Assembly (NCBI RefSeq): GCF_030540825.1
Contig: NZ_JAUOEO010000001.1
Span: 2,267,001-2,331,000, forward strand
DNA: 64,000 bases
Reading direction: 5' to 3'
Source: Flavivirga spongiicola
GTDB taxonomy: Bacteria; Bacteroidota; Bacteroidia; Flavobacteriales; Flavobacteriaceae
Position numbers and translations under genes: made by a program
Shown here: positions 45,652 to 54,195 of the stretch, one piece after another
Layout: each line of letters begins with the position of its first letter
Numbering within the stretch: position 1 is the stretch's first letter
Notes under the pieces: model-generated
Databases searched by the model: none
What the model saw: only the letters and a program-made list of their open reading frames with translations
What the model was told of the DNA's origin: nothing

Positions 45652-45737
45652 AGGCAGTGAATAGGTCGTTGGTTCAAATCCGGTCTTCTCCACAGTAGTA
45701 ATAGGCTTTAGAAGATTTCATCTTTTAAAGCTTTTTT
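45652..45737 (+). pseudogene. Decayed 3' half of tRNA-Ala plus terminator
   Basis: From AGGCAGTGAATAGGTCGTTG through TTCAAATCC and CTTCTCCACA, 45652-45694 matches the 3' half of the tRNA at 32462-32502 with several substitutions and a broken CCA. The trailer GGCTTTAGAAGATTTCATCT followed by TTTAAAGCTTTTTT then matches the tRNA terminator almost exactly. No D-arm or intact acceptor 5' strand precedes it. Marks the right edge of the GH116 block. Confidence 0.8.
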
Positions 45738-45849
45738 GATCTGCATGTAGATAAGGGTTTAATTAAATTTGTATTCATTTATTTTCAATTAAGATAGTAA
45801 CCTAATCGAAATTAATTTAAATGTAATCAATGCCCTTTCCCCTAATTAT

Positions 45850-47151
45850 TTATTTCATATAATTATCATCCCACTCTTTTACTTTTGGTTCTCCTAATTT
45901 CCCTATAGATTTTGCAACAAGCATAGAAACAGCTGCATCTCCGGTAACGTTAACAGCCGTTCTGCACATATCTAATGGTCTATCTACAGCAAAAATCAAT
46001 GCCAAACCTGCTTCAGGGATTCCAGCGTAACCAAGCACACCAACCAACATGACCATACCAGCACCTGGTACAGCCGCACTACCAATAGAAGCCAAAGTTG
46101 CAGTAGCTATGATACCTAATTGTGTAGAAAAGTCGAGATCCATACCAAAGGCTTGAGCAATAAACACTGCTGCCACAGCTTGGTATAAGCTGGTGCCATC
46201 CATATTAATAGTGGCTCCTATTGGTAAAACGAAACTTGCTACTTCTTCTTCAACACCTAAATGTTCTGTTACACGCTCCATTGTAACTGGTAATGTGGCG
46301 GCACTTGAACTTGTAGAAAAGGCTAAAAGTTGTGCTGGAGATATCCCGTTGATGAAAAATTTTGGTTTCTTTTTAGTGAAGATTAAAACCATTGCAGTGT
46401 AAATAGTTACCATTAATAATAACCCAATAGCAACGGTTAAGGCATACCATCCTAATGCTTTAAACAAATCTATACTAGGCGATTCAGCAACTAAAGCGGC
46501 TAATAATGCAAATACACCATAAGGTGCAGCAAGCATGATTAAATCAACCATTTTTAAAATAACTTCGTTAAACCCGTCGAAGAAATTTTTGACTGTTCTT
46601 CCCTTTTCTTCAGGAATTAAAATAAGACCAATACCAAAAAATACTGAAAAAAATATGACTTGGAGCATGTTACGATTACTAGTGGCAGAAGAAAATATAT
46701 TCTCAGGTACCAAATCTTCTAATGGTTTTAATGGTCCAGCATCTTTTTGTGTTTTGGCAGTTTCTTTGTACTTCGTAGTATTATCACTATAATTACTTAC
46801 CATTTCAGTTCTGGTACCTTCGGAAATTGAATACCCAGGATCTACGATATTTACTAAAAGTAGACCAATAGAAACTGCTATAATTGTTGTGCTAATATAA
46901 ATACCAATAGTCCTACCTCCCATTTTTGAAAGTTTTGAGATATCTTTTAAATCGGATACCCCTTTAATAAGAGCTGCCAATATTAATGGTATTGCAATGA
47001 GTTTTAAAGAATTAATAAATATTTTACCAAAAGGTTTAATCCAGTCCTGAATGAGTTCTTTCCCTCCCTCAAAATTAGTCATTAATAAACCAACGACTAC
47101 GCCTAAAAACATGCCGAGTAGTATTTTCCAATGTAATGCGAGTTTTTTCAT
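45850..47151 (-). CDS. DAACS-family Na+(H+):glutamate/aspartate symporter
   Basis: 433-residue inner-membrane protein of the GltP/GltPh family with eight TM helices and two re-entrant hairpins. HP1 is the serine-rich AFSTSSSAATLPVTMERV. The TM7 Na+ motif appears as GATINMDGTSLY (NMDGT). HP2 is SIGSAAVPGAGMVML. TM8 carries DRPLDMCRTAVNVTGD with the Asp and Arg that bind acidic amino acids. Last gene of the SusCD locus 2 operon, so it is the likely importer of the final product, glutamate. Confidence 0.93.
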   Translation of the reverse strand: MKKLALHWKILLGMFLGVVVGLLMTNFEGGKELIQDWIKPFGKIFINSLKLIAIPLILAALIKGVSDLKDISKLSKMGGRTIGIYISTTIIAVSIGLLLVNIVDPGYSISEGTRTEMVSNYSDNTTKYKETAKTQKDAGPLKPLEDLVPENIFSSATSNRNMLQVIFFSVFFGIGLILIPEEKGRTVKNFFDGFNEVILKMVDLIMLAAPYGVFALLAALVAESPSIDLFKALGWYALTVAIGLLLMVTIYTAMVLIFTKKKPKFFINGISPAQLLAFSTSSSAATLPVTMERVTEHLGVEEEVASFVLPIGATINMDGTSLYQAVAAVFIAQAFGMDLDFSTQLGIIATATLASIGSAAVPGAGMVMLVGVLGYAGIPEAGLALIFAVDRPLDMCRTAVNVTGDAAVSMLVAKSIGKLGEPKVKEWDDNYMK

Positions 47152-47184
47152 GTGATTAAATTTTAGTAACTATTAAATGAGAAA

Positions 47185-48522
47185 TTAATTAAAAACACTA
47201 CCGAGAGCATTGCTCATTTTTATCCATCCAGCGGCATCGTTTCTTAATTTAGATTTTTCTTGTTCTATATGAATGAATCTTCCTGATGTTGTTGTTGCCG
47301 ATGTGCTGCAATGATCTGCGGAAGCATTTATTAAACGTCCTTGTGTATTGGTAAATCCAATAAGGCGTGTCCAGTTTGTGTTAATATGAGCTAATTGAAA
47401 TGTTAAAGAGTTGTCTTCAATTAAAAGGGCATCTTTAATTAAAGAAGCATAATCGGTTGTTGGAGTTTCACGTGTACCATTGCTTAGTATTACATATGGG
47501 TCTGATGGTTGCTTACCAAATCCATGTAATTGAATGAAGACTGAATTTGAAACAGTATTTAGTACATTTTCGGTAGTTTTTTGAAATGCAGATTGCGTAT
47601 TATGAGCCATATCAGAAACACGATAAGCCTCACTAGAACCGCAAGTACTTGTGGTACCAGAGCAAGATGAAGATTCAGAGTTATTACAACGGTGTGTCCC
47701 GCTTATAAAAACAGCCTTGGCAACATTGTTTTTAAAGCAATATACAGCTTGTTTCCCCGTATTAGTGTCATTTTTTATATGAGGAGCCATAAGTATTAGG
47801 TTGTCTCTAGTTGGTGTTTTGCTAAATACATAGGTTCCCCAATAATTAGATTGGGAGCTTTTCTCTTCTAATATATAAAACACTTGGTTTGGCGATAATG
47901 ATGTATCTGTAAACTCGGTTATCTGGTAATTGACTTCGGATGATTTTGATACTGCTTCAGAAATATTTTCAGCTAGAATGGCATCAATTACTAAGCTCCA
48001 AATATTTAATTGATTTGTAGACGGAACCGTATAATTATCCCCAGAATCTCCAGGAACATTATCTATTATATTGTCCATATAAGTTTCTATGTCTCCAGAC
48101 GCTACTTGTAATTCAGCAGTTACAGCTGGCGTTGTTATAGAAACTTCATTGCTAAAACCAGAAGTGTTTCCTGCAGTATCTTTAGCTTGAACTTTAAAAG
48201 TGTATGTTGTGTTTGGGTCTAGACCTGTAATCGTTTTTGAGGTAGACGTGTTAGATAGTAAATTAGAACCATCTTTAAAAATCAAATAAGTTTGCACCGC
48301 TATGTTATCTGTTGAAGCTGTCCAACTTAAATCAGTAGTTGTTTCAGTAGTGTTTACAGAGACTAGATTTGTTGGAACAGTTGGCGGTGTTGTATCGTTG
48401 TTATTTATTGGTGGAGTAGAATCGTCTCCACCTCCAGAAGAACAATTAAATACTAATAGAAAAAAGAATATACAGTTTATAACTTTAACTAAATTTTTGT
48501 GTAAAAGCGTTTTAAAATTCAT
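47185..48522 (-). CDS. FN3 lipoprotein with a putative poly-gamma-glutamate-hydrolase-like domain
   Basis: 445 residues. Lipobox Cys27 (LVFNC|SSGGG), a Thr/Pro linker, one fibronectin type III domain (about 46-132), then about 310 residues with possible zinc-hydrolase landmarks: MAPHIKND (H248, D252), FISGTHRC, FIQLHGFG (H333) and RFIHIEQEKSKLRND (E420, R427). Order and spacing recall PghP/YjqB poly-gamma-glutamate hydrolases (APHGGGIE...ISIHGC...QLEIS.GLR), but similarity is weak and I cannot exclude another metal hydrolase. Operon position, between the racemase and a glutamate symporter, supports the idea. Confidence 0.5.
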   Translation of the reverse strand: MNFKTLLHKNLVKVINCIFFFLLVFNCSSGGGDDSTPPINNNDTTPPTVPTNLVSVNTTETTTDLSWTASTDNIAVQTYLIFKDGSNLLSNTSTSKTITGLDPNTTYTFKVQAKDTAGNTSGFSNEVSITTPAVTAELQVASGDIETYMDNIIDNVPGDSGDNYTVPSTNQLNIWSLVIDAILAENISEAVSKSSEVNYQITEFTDTSLSPNQVFYILEEKSSQSNYWGTYVFSKTPTRDNLILMAPHIKNDTNTGKQAVYCFKNNVAKAVFISGTHRCNNSESSSCSGTTSTCGSSEAYRVSDMAHNTQSAFQKTTENVLNTVSNSVFIQLHGFGKQPSDPYVILSNGTRETPTTDYASLIKDALLIEDNSLTFQLAHINTNWTRLIGFTNTQGRLINASADHCSTSATTTSGRFIHIEQEKSKLRNDAAGWIKMSNALGSVFN

Positions 48523-48533
48523 GAATAATTTAT

Positions 48534-50063
48534 TTATATTTTACTATCTGTTGTTAACCTTTTAGTCTTTTCATTTTTTTGATTGAAATTCTGCATCAAT
48601 TGATATACATACGGAATTTGTTCTTGGAAGCGTGTTAAAATATCGTAGGAAATATTATCCCTACTAAAGGGAACTACTTTTACATATTCTTGAATTTCGT
48701 GAGCATGTCGCCCATATTTATAATCGTAAGGAAAACGACCATCTGCATCTATTTTATTATTAACGTTGTCTTTATTTGTTACACTTATATAAAACTCACT
48801 GTCTTTAATATTTCCATTTGGGTTAAATAATGCTTCGTTTTTTAAATAGTCGTGTAACTCTTTAGCAGTATCTACCGCTGGATCTATAAGTTGAATATTT
48901 TCTACCATAAAGTCACGATATAAATACTTGCCTTCTTTTCCTTTGTAACGATACAGCTCTTTTAAAATAGCATCTATTTCTTCAGTCATATACGGATAAT
49001 GCGTACATCCCAAAATGATGGATTTTAGTTTGTTATTGGTTTTAGATTGACGTATTTGCTCCATTAGGGTTACTAAATGATAGCGCACATAATTTTTGGC
49101 ATCGTTAATTTGAAGTATTGAGCAGTCATCAGATTTTTCGGTGTCACAAAGCATTTTGCTATTATCGAAATCGAAATTATAAATATCAAATAGGGTTTTA
49201 TCAATTTTTACATCGCCATCTAAACTAGGTCCTTTATAGTCATTACGAGGTTTCTTTAAGTTTTTATCGTAATAATTAGGATCTTCGTCAACGGCTTCGG
49301 CAATGCCAACGCCTCCTTGAGAAAACACTTCTATATGCCCTGTATAGCCAAATTCGTCTTTAAACTTTAATAGCGTTTTGCTATACCCTTTAGAAGCTAC
49401 CGTACCAGCAGTTGCTAACACACCTACTATGGCGTTTTCATCTTTTTTTATGGTAGCCAAAGTACCTCTTACTCCAGCATCAATAACGCCAATAACTTTT
49501 AAGTTTGAATTGGCTTTTTTTAAGAATTCTTCGATGTATTCTTTCCCGTAGGCCGTAGCCGTATTACAAGCAATGACTATAGCTTTTACAGGTTGTTTAT
49601 CGGTATTAACGGTAGTATCTGAAGCATCGGAATAATATTTATTACTCATTAAAAATTGAGCATCTTTAATAATATGCTCATTTAATAAATCTACTTTATT
49701 TTCTTTTGAATAATTACCATATGGCATATTGGCTTGATCGCCTAGGTAGATGAATGCTTCTTTATTAAAATCTATTTCACCATCACGACCTTTTGTATAG
49801 TTTTCATTGTTGTTTTCATCATAATTAACTATGGCTTTTAAAACCGTTAAACCTCCAGTTCCTGAATCAAAAACTCCAATTGGTAAACTTTTTTCTTTTA
49901 AGGGATAATTATTAAAATCTATATGATAAAAGTTGTCTTTATCTTCTATAATTGTTGAAACAATAGTACGCTTTTTAACTTCTACATGTTCGGTCTCTTT
50001 TGCTTTTTGCTTACAGCTAAATATGAATAATGAAACTAATAGTAATACGTTTAAATTTCTCAT
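48534..50063 (-). CDS. Exported glutamate (or aspartate) racemase-like lipoprotein
   Basis: 509 residues. MurI-type Asp/Glu racemase core: IGVFDSGTGGLTVLKAI (D66, S67), YLGDQANMPYG, IACNTATAYG with catalytic C166, GVIDAGVRG, and LGCTHYPYM with the second catalytic C353. Both cysteines are intact, so it is probably active. Unlike cytoplasmic MurI (about 265 residues) it begins with a lipoprotein signal (LFIFSC|KQ, Cys17) and has insertions at about 83-102 and 258-345 plus a longer C-terminus. It should act outside the cytoplasm. Spacings of 11 and 7 nt place it inside the operon. Confidence 0.82.
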   Translation of the reverse strand: MRNLNVLLLVSLFIFSCKQKAKETEHVEVKKRTIVSTIIEDKDNFYHIDFNNYPLKEKSLPIGVFDSGTGGLTVLKAIVNYDENNNENYTKGRDGEIDFNKEAFIYLGDQANMPYGNYSKENKVDLLNEHIIKDAQFLMSNKYYSDASDTTVNTDKQPVKAIVIACNTATAYGKEYIEEFLKKANSNLKVIGVIDAGVRGTLATIKKDENAIVGVLATAGTVASKGYSKTLLKFKDEFGYTGHIEVFSQGGVGIAEAVDEDPNYYDKNLKKPRNDYKGPSLDGDVKIDKTLFDIYNFDFDNSKMLCDTEKSDDCSILQINDAKNYVRYHLVTLMEQIRQSKTNNKLKSIILGCTHYPYMTEEIDAILKELYRYKGKEGKYLYRDFMVENIQLIDPAVDTAKELHDYLKNEALFNPNGNIKDSEFYISVTNKDNVNNKIDADGRFPYDYKYGRHAHEIQEYVKVVPFSRDNISYDILTRFQEQIPYVYQLMQNFNQKNEKTKRLTTDSKI

Positions 50064-50070
50064 AAATCAT

Positions 50071-51645
50071 TTATTTTTTTAAAACTTTACCGTTTAATTT
50101 TTTTGTAAATTCTCCATTTTCAACAGATAGTTTTCCATTGATGATACTATATTCTAATCCTTCTGCATACTGAAAAGAGTCTTTATAATTTGCGATATCT
50201 TTAAAAGTTTCTGGATTAAATATTATGATGTCTGCGAAGTATCCTTCTTTAAGTTTCCCTCTATTTGGAATTCTAAATATGTCTGCCGTTTTTGAAGTGC
50301 TTCCGTTAATAAAAGTTGCCAAATCTATAATACCATCTTGCTTGACATACTTATGGTATTTACGCGGAAATGTACCGTACTTTCTTGGGTGCCCTGTATT
50401 ACCGTCAGATCCTGTAACAACCCATGGCTGTTTCATAAAATTATTAATATCATGAGAATTCATATTGAAAGAAGCGACGCGCACATAACCAGTTTCTAGG
50501 ATTTGATACACTGCTTCTTCTGAAGGCATATTTAATATTTTGGATATTTGATGAAGGGTCTTACCAAGAAATGTTGTGTCGTTACATTTTACAACGAGCA
50601 GTTTTGTTGGTCCACCTCGTCGTGTAATATTTACTTTAGTTTCTTTAAAAATCTGTTCTTTAAATTTAGGAAGCGCTGCACGATACAATAAAGAGTCCTT
50701 TCCACCACTTTCTGCCCAACGAGGCGAAACAGCAGCATTTAAACTGGTTCCAGAAGCATCGTATGGATATTGATTTGCAGTAATCTCAATACCTTCTTTT
50801 TGAGCAACTTCAACAATTTTAATAATGGAATCACTTTGATGCCAAACATCAACACCTAAACATTTTATATGTGAAATGTGTATTGGCAATTTTGCCTGAC
50901 GACCAATCTGTATAGCTTCTTGAACTGACGCTACTAAACCTATAGTGTTAGAACTTTCATCGCGTAAATGCGTATCATAAATGCCTCCGTTTTTTGCAAC
51001 AATTTTTGCCAGAGCTATAACCTCATCTGTATTAGTATAACTTCCAGGAGCATAATATAATCCTGTTGACATACCAAAGGCTCCTGCATCCATTTCCTTT
51101 TGCATTAACGCTTGCATTTTAGCAATGTCATCGCGCGTTGGTTCCACATCACTTTTCCCAACAACTGCTTTTAAAATTTCATGATGACCTATAAGCTGCA
51201 CAGCATTAGTACCAATACCTTGTTCATTATATAATTTTTGATACTTTTCAGTAGGATAAAAACTGTCACCATCATTACCAACTATGGTTGTTGTTATACC
51301 TTGCATTAAAAAAGGTAAGTTGTGGGACGTTTTAGGGTCTTTTAATTCTCTGTCGGCATGTGTATGTGGATCTATAAAACCAGGAGACACAATTAATTTA
51401 GAAGCATCAATAGTTTTTGATGCTTTAATTGAAACGGAACTCTCGTCACCTATAAAGATAATTTTATCCTCTTTTATAGCGATTGATAAATTATTTGGAA
51501 TATGATCTACGCCATTATAAACTGTTCCATTTTGAATTAAAATATCCGCTTTAATTTCTTTTTTACATGAAATCAAGCAACTAATTAAAATTAGAAAAAA
51601 AAGAAGTTCTAGTTTTTTCAATGGCTGTTGTATAGGTTTAGTCAT
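50071..51645 (-). CDS. N-acyl-D-amino-acid deacylase lipoprotein
   Basis: 524 residues. Signal with lipobox LISC (Cys27) followed by KKE. Amidohydrolase-superfamily D-aminoacylase: metal motif GFIDPHTHAD (H94, H96), GMSTGLYYAPG, THLRDES, ISHIKCLG, and the D-aminoacylase signature TGSDGNTGHPR near the C-terminus. Members hydrolyse N-acyl-D-amino acids or D-Glu/D-Asp peptides. An envelope location fits release of D-amino acids for the racemase encoded 7 nt downstream. Confidence 0.87.
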   Translation of the reverse strand: MTKPIQQPLKKLELLFFLILISCLISCKKEIKADILIQNGTVYNGVDHIPNNLSIAIKEDKIIFIGDESSVSIKASKTIDASKLIVSPGFIDPHTHADRELKDPKTSHNLPFLMQGITTTIVGNDGDSFYPTEKYQKLYNEQGIGTNAVQLIGHHEILKAVVGKSDVEPTRDDIAKMQALMQKEMDAGAFGMSTGLYYAPGSYTNTDEVIALAKIVAKNGGIYDTHLRDESSNTIGLVASVQEAIQIGRQAKLPIHISHIKCLGVDVWHQSDSIIKIVEVAQKEGIEITANQYPYDASGTSLNAAVSPRWAESGGKDSLLYRAALPKFKEQIFKETKVNITRRGGPTKLLVVKCNDTTFLGKTLHQISKILNMPSEEAVYQILETGYVRVASFNMNSHDINNFMKQPWVVTGSDGNTGHPRKYGTFPRKYHKYVKQDGIIDLATFINGSTSKTADIFRIPNRGKLKEGYFADIIIFNPETFKDIANYKDSFQYAEGLEYSIINGKLSVENGEFTKKLNGKVLKK

Positions 51646-51649
51646 TAAA

Positions 51650-52879
51650 TTATTTATTTAATAAAACACTCATCATCTGTTCGGCAGTAACTTTGCCTAT
51701 TAGTTGGATTCTGTCTTTAGGGGTAGAATCTCCAATTTCATAAGTTATACCAGTAGCATTATGGCCATATAAAAACCACCCTTTAGACACAGGTTTGGTA
51801 CTATTCCCGGCGGCTTCATTTACTTTATAATTAGGGATGTTTTGTTCTAACGCTTTAAACCAATTATCTATAAAATTGGGTAGCGTAGTTCCTTCTCTAA
51901 TCTTATTGGTATAGAAAACATCTTCGTATGTGGAGTGAAAATCTAACCCTAATATTAATTTAGAATTGTTTTTTCTTAAAGTCTTAGTAATATATTCTAC
52001 TGTTTGTTTTACTTCTGGTTGATTGTATACGGACCAATCTCTGTTTGTGTCAACACCCCCTGCATTATGACGCCAATGCCCAAGATCTACACCGTCTGGA
52101 TTTATTATTGGGAAAGCCAACACGCGATATTCGTTTAAAAAGTCATTTGAAAGATTTGAGTTACTTAAAATGGCTTTTAAAAATTCTTGAAAAGCAAAAT
52201 AACCTGTAACTTCAGGTGGATGTTGGCGTGTTAATAGAACAATAACATCTTTGTTTTTTTTATCGCCTTTATAAATATCTAAAACAGGTAAATTGCGCCC
52301 TAATCTTGATTTTCCAAAATTGCTAAAGTGTACATAATCTTCTTTGCCTTTAATTAAGTTTGTATACCATGTTTTAACATCTGAGGATGAATTTATTTGT
52401 TGAGCAGCAACCGTTATTGGAGATTTTCTCAATTCGAGCTTGATGGTTACTATACTATCTTTTTTGAAGACATTGGTTGAATCTATGATGTCCCAATTTT
52501 TGTCTTTTTTAAGCTTAGGAATATATCTATGCTTATATCCTTTTGGGTATTGAAAAGTAAAATAAAACGACTTACTTGTATTCGACCAAACTTTAAACGA
52601 ATAATAGGCACTATTGTTAATAGGCTCATTTTCTGGATTTATTAGAAGAATAGCCGTACTATCATTTGCTTTTTTTAATCCATTCAGTCTTGCTCCATCA
52701 AAGTTATTGCTGGCATAAACACCTAAATCATCTAAAGCATAGGTTTGTTTCTTTTGAATCAGAACAGGTTTCGTTGTCGTATCTACATAAGTTTTAAAAG
52801 AAACAGGATCTGCGCTTTTACAACTTATTATAATTATTAAACAAAACAACAATAAGGAATTACGGTAAGAAAGTATCAT
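51650..52879 (-). CDS. M14 zinc carboxypeptidase lipoprotein (2)
   Basis: 409 residues. Lipobox Cys20 (IIIISC|KS). N-terminal beta domain (about 50-155) like the cytosolic carboxypeptidase N-domain, then the M14 domain: zinc ligands H220 and E223 (RQHPPE), H315 (LDFHSTYE), substrate arginine region HWRHNAGGVDTNRDW and catalytic E381 (GITYEIGDS). This architecture is the M14 subfamily that in eukaryotes removes glutamates, including branch-point ones, which is suggestive here. It starts 22 nt after the sister gene. Confidence 0.87.
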   Translation of the reverse strand: MILSYRNSLLLFCLIIIISCKSADPVSFKTYVDTTTKPVLIQKKQTYALDDLGVYASNNFDGARLNGLKKANDSTAILLINPENEPINNSAYYSFKVWSNTSKSFYFTFQYPKGYKHRYIPKLKKDKNWDIIDSTNVFKKDSIVTIKLELRKSPITVAAQQINSSSDVKTWYTNLIKGKEDYVHFSNFGKSRLGRNLPVLDIYKGDKKNKDVIVLLTRQHPPEVTGYFAFQEFLKAILSNSNLSNDFLNEYRVLAFPIINPDGVDLGHWRHNAGGVDTNRDWSVYNQPEVKQTVEYITKTLRKNNSKLILGLDFHSTYEDVFYTNKIREGTTLPNFIDNWFKALEQNIPNYKVNEAAGNSTKPVSKGWFLYGHNATGITYEIGDSTPKDRIQLIGKVTAEQMMSVLLNK

Positions 52880-52901
52880 AAGTATATTTTAGTTGTTATA
52901 T

Positions 52902-54047
52902 CTATTTATTATTAAATGTTATCATTAACTCTCGAGCATAGGCTTGAGCTCTTTTTTTTATGATGTGCCTATCTACTTCATCGCCCTCTTCATACGTCAC
53001 TGCTTCACAATTAAACTTGTTATAAAAATAATTATAGCAGTATGGCAATTGTTGACTACGTCTTCTAGCTTCAACCTTAAATTGTGAGTTGTTTTCAATA
53101 CGATCTATCCAATCCGGAATGATTTTATTCGTTTTAATTTCATTTAAAGAATCTAAAATTAACATGTAAGGTCCTGAATATGATGTATGGAAATCTAGTG
53201 CAAATTGGATTTTCTTTCCTTCTTTCGTTTTACGAGTTAGATATTTGTCAACCATTTGTGTTTCTGGTTGTGTAAAACCCACCCAATCTCTATTTAAATC
53301 TACACCGTTGGCATTATGCCTCCAGTTACCCATGTCTGCACCATCAGGGTTTAATAAGGGAAACGTATAAATATTAAATTTGCTTCTAAAATCACTTGCC
53401 ATTTGAGAATTACTTAATAATTCTTCATAAAAAGCTTTAAAACTAATAGTCCCTCCAGGAATTTCTGGCGGGTGTTGTCTAGCAATTAGTACTATCGAAT
53501 TTAGGTTACTGTTATCTTCAATTTCTAAAGCATAATTGTTTTTATCTAACACTGTTTTTCCAGCAATTGTCTTTTTAATTTCTGGATGTTTTATTAATAA
53601 CTCATTGATCCAAGAGTAGGTGTCTTCCGAGGATTCTACTTCTTGTGCAGCAACGTATAATTTTTGGGAAGAAACACTCAAGTTTAATGTGGCTATTCCA
53701 GTGCTAGAGTCAACTTTAATTCTTTGTGCATCAATAATTTTCCATGTTTTCTTATCTGAACTTAGTTTAGGAACATAGCGATGTTTATACTTGCCGTAAT
53801 TAAGCTGCACTACTATCTCTTTATCTATTTTAGAACTAATACCAAAAGCAAACCAAGGACTTTTGTTTACTGGTTCAAAAGCAGGAGAAAAATATGTAGT
53901 ATACTGGTTGTCTCCTGTTTTTTCTACTTTCGTTAGTTTTGAGCTATGAAAATCTGTATAAAAAATAACATCATCAGATACATTTTTATTACAGCTAAGC
54001 GCACTATTTAATATGACTAAATAAAAAATAAATTGAAAAAGCTTCAT
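52902..54047 (-). CDS. M14 zinc carboxypeptidase lipoprotein (1)
   Basis: About 381 residues from ATG at 54047 (MKLFQFIFYLVILNSALSC); an upstream in-frame ATG at 54077 adds ten residues and would bury the signal peptide. M14 motifs, numbered from the long form: H202/E205 (RQHPPE), NWRHNANGVDLNRDW, H297 (LDFHTSYSG) and catalytic E363 (AVTYEEGDE). It has the same N-terminal beta domain as the next gene; the two are paralogues. First enzyme gene after susCD, separated by a long hairpin. Confidence 0.86.
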   Translation of the reverse strand: MKLFQFIFYLVILNSALSCNKNVSDDVIFYTDFHSSKLTKVEKTGDNQYTTYFSPAFEPVNKSPWFAFGISSKIDKEIVVQLNYGKYKHRYVPKLSSDKKTWKIIDAQRIKVDSSTGIATLNLSVSSQKLYVAAQEVESSEDTYSWINELLIKHPEIKKTIAGKTVLDKNNYALEIEDNSNLNSIVLIARQHPPEIPGGTISFKAFYEELLSNSQMASDFRSKFNIYTFPLLNPDGADMGNWRHNANGVDLNRDWVGFTQPETQMVDKYLTRKTKEGKKIQFALDFHTSYSGPYMLILDSLNEIKTNKIIPDWIDRIENNSQFKVEARRRSQQLPYCYNYFYNKFNCEAVTYEEGDEVDRHIIKKRAQAYARELMITFNNK

Positions 54048-54120
54048 ACCGATTTGCTTTACTATTAGGAATAGCATCTTAACTAACGGCGAATATGAGT
54101 ACTCTCCGCCATTACCTGAA

Positions 54121-54167
54121 ATTAGAGGTCATCTTTAAAAAGAAGTATTTGAAAGATAACCTCTAAT
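54121..54167 (-). promoter_or_regulatory. Long intercistronic hairpin after susD (locus 2)
   Basis: ATTAGAGGTcATCTTT (54121-54136) pairs with AAAGATaACCTCTAAT (54152-54167), giving 15 pairs with one mismatch around a 15-nt loop. There is no U-run on the minus strand, so it looks more like an mRNA-stabilising or processing element that sets susCD above the downstream enzyme genes than a terminator. Confidence 0.6.
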
Positions 54168-54195
54168 AAATTAACTCAAAAATTAAACTTTTTGT

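Noticed and set aside
25794..45737. Active integrative element
   Set aside because: The tRNA pieces suggest past integration, but no integrase, relaxase, excisionase or conjugation gene lies between them, and the 3' piece has mutated, so it is at most a fossil island.
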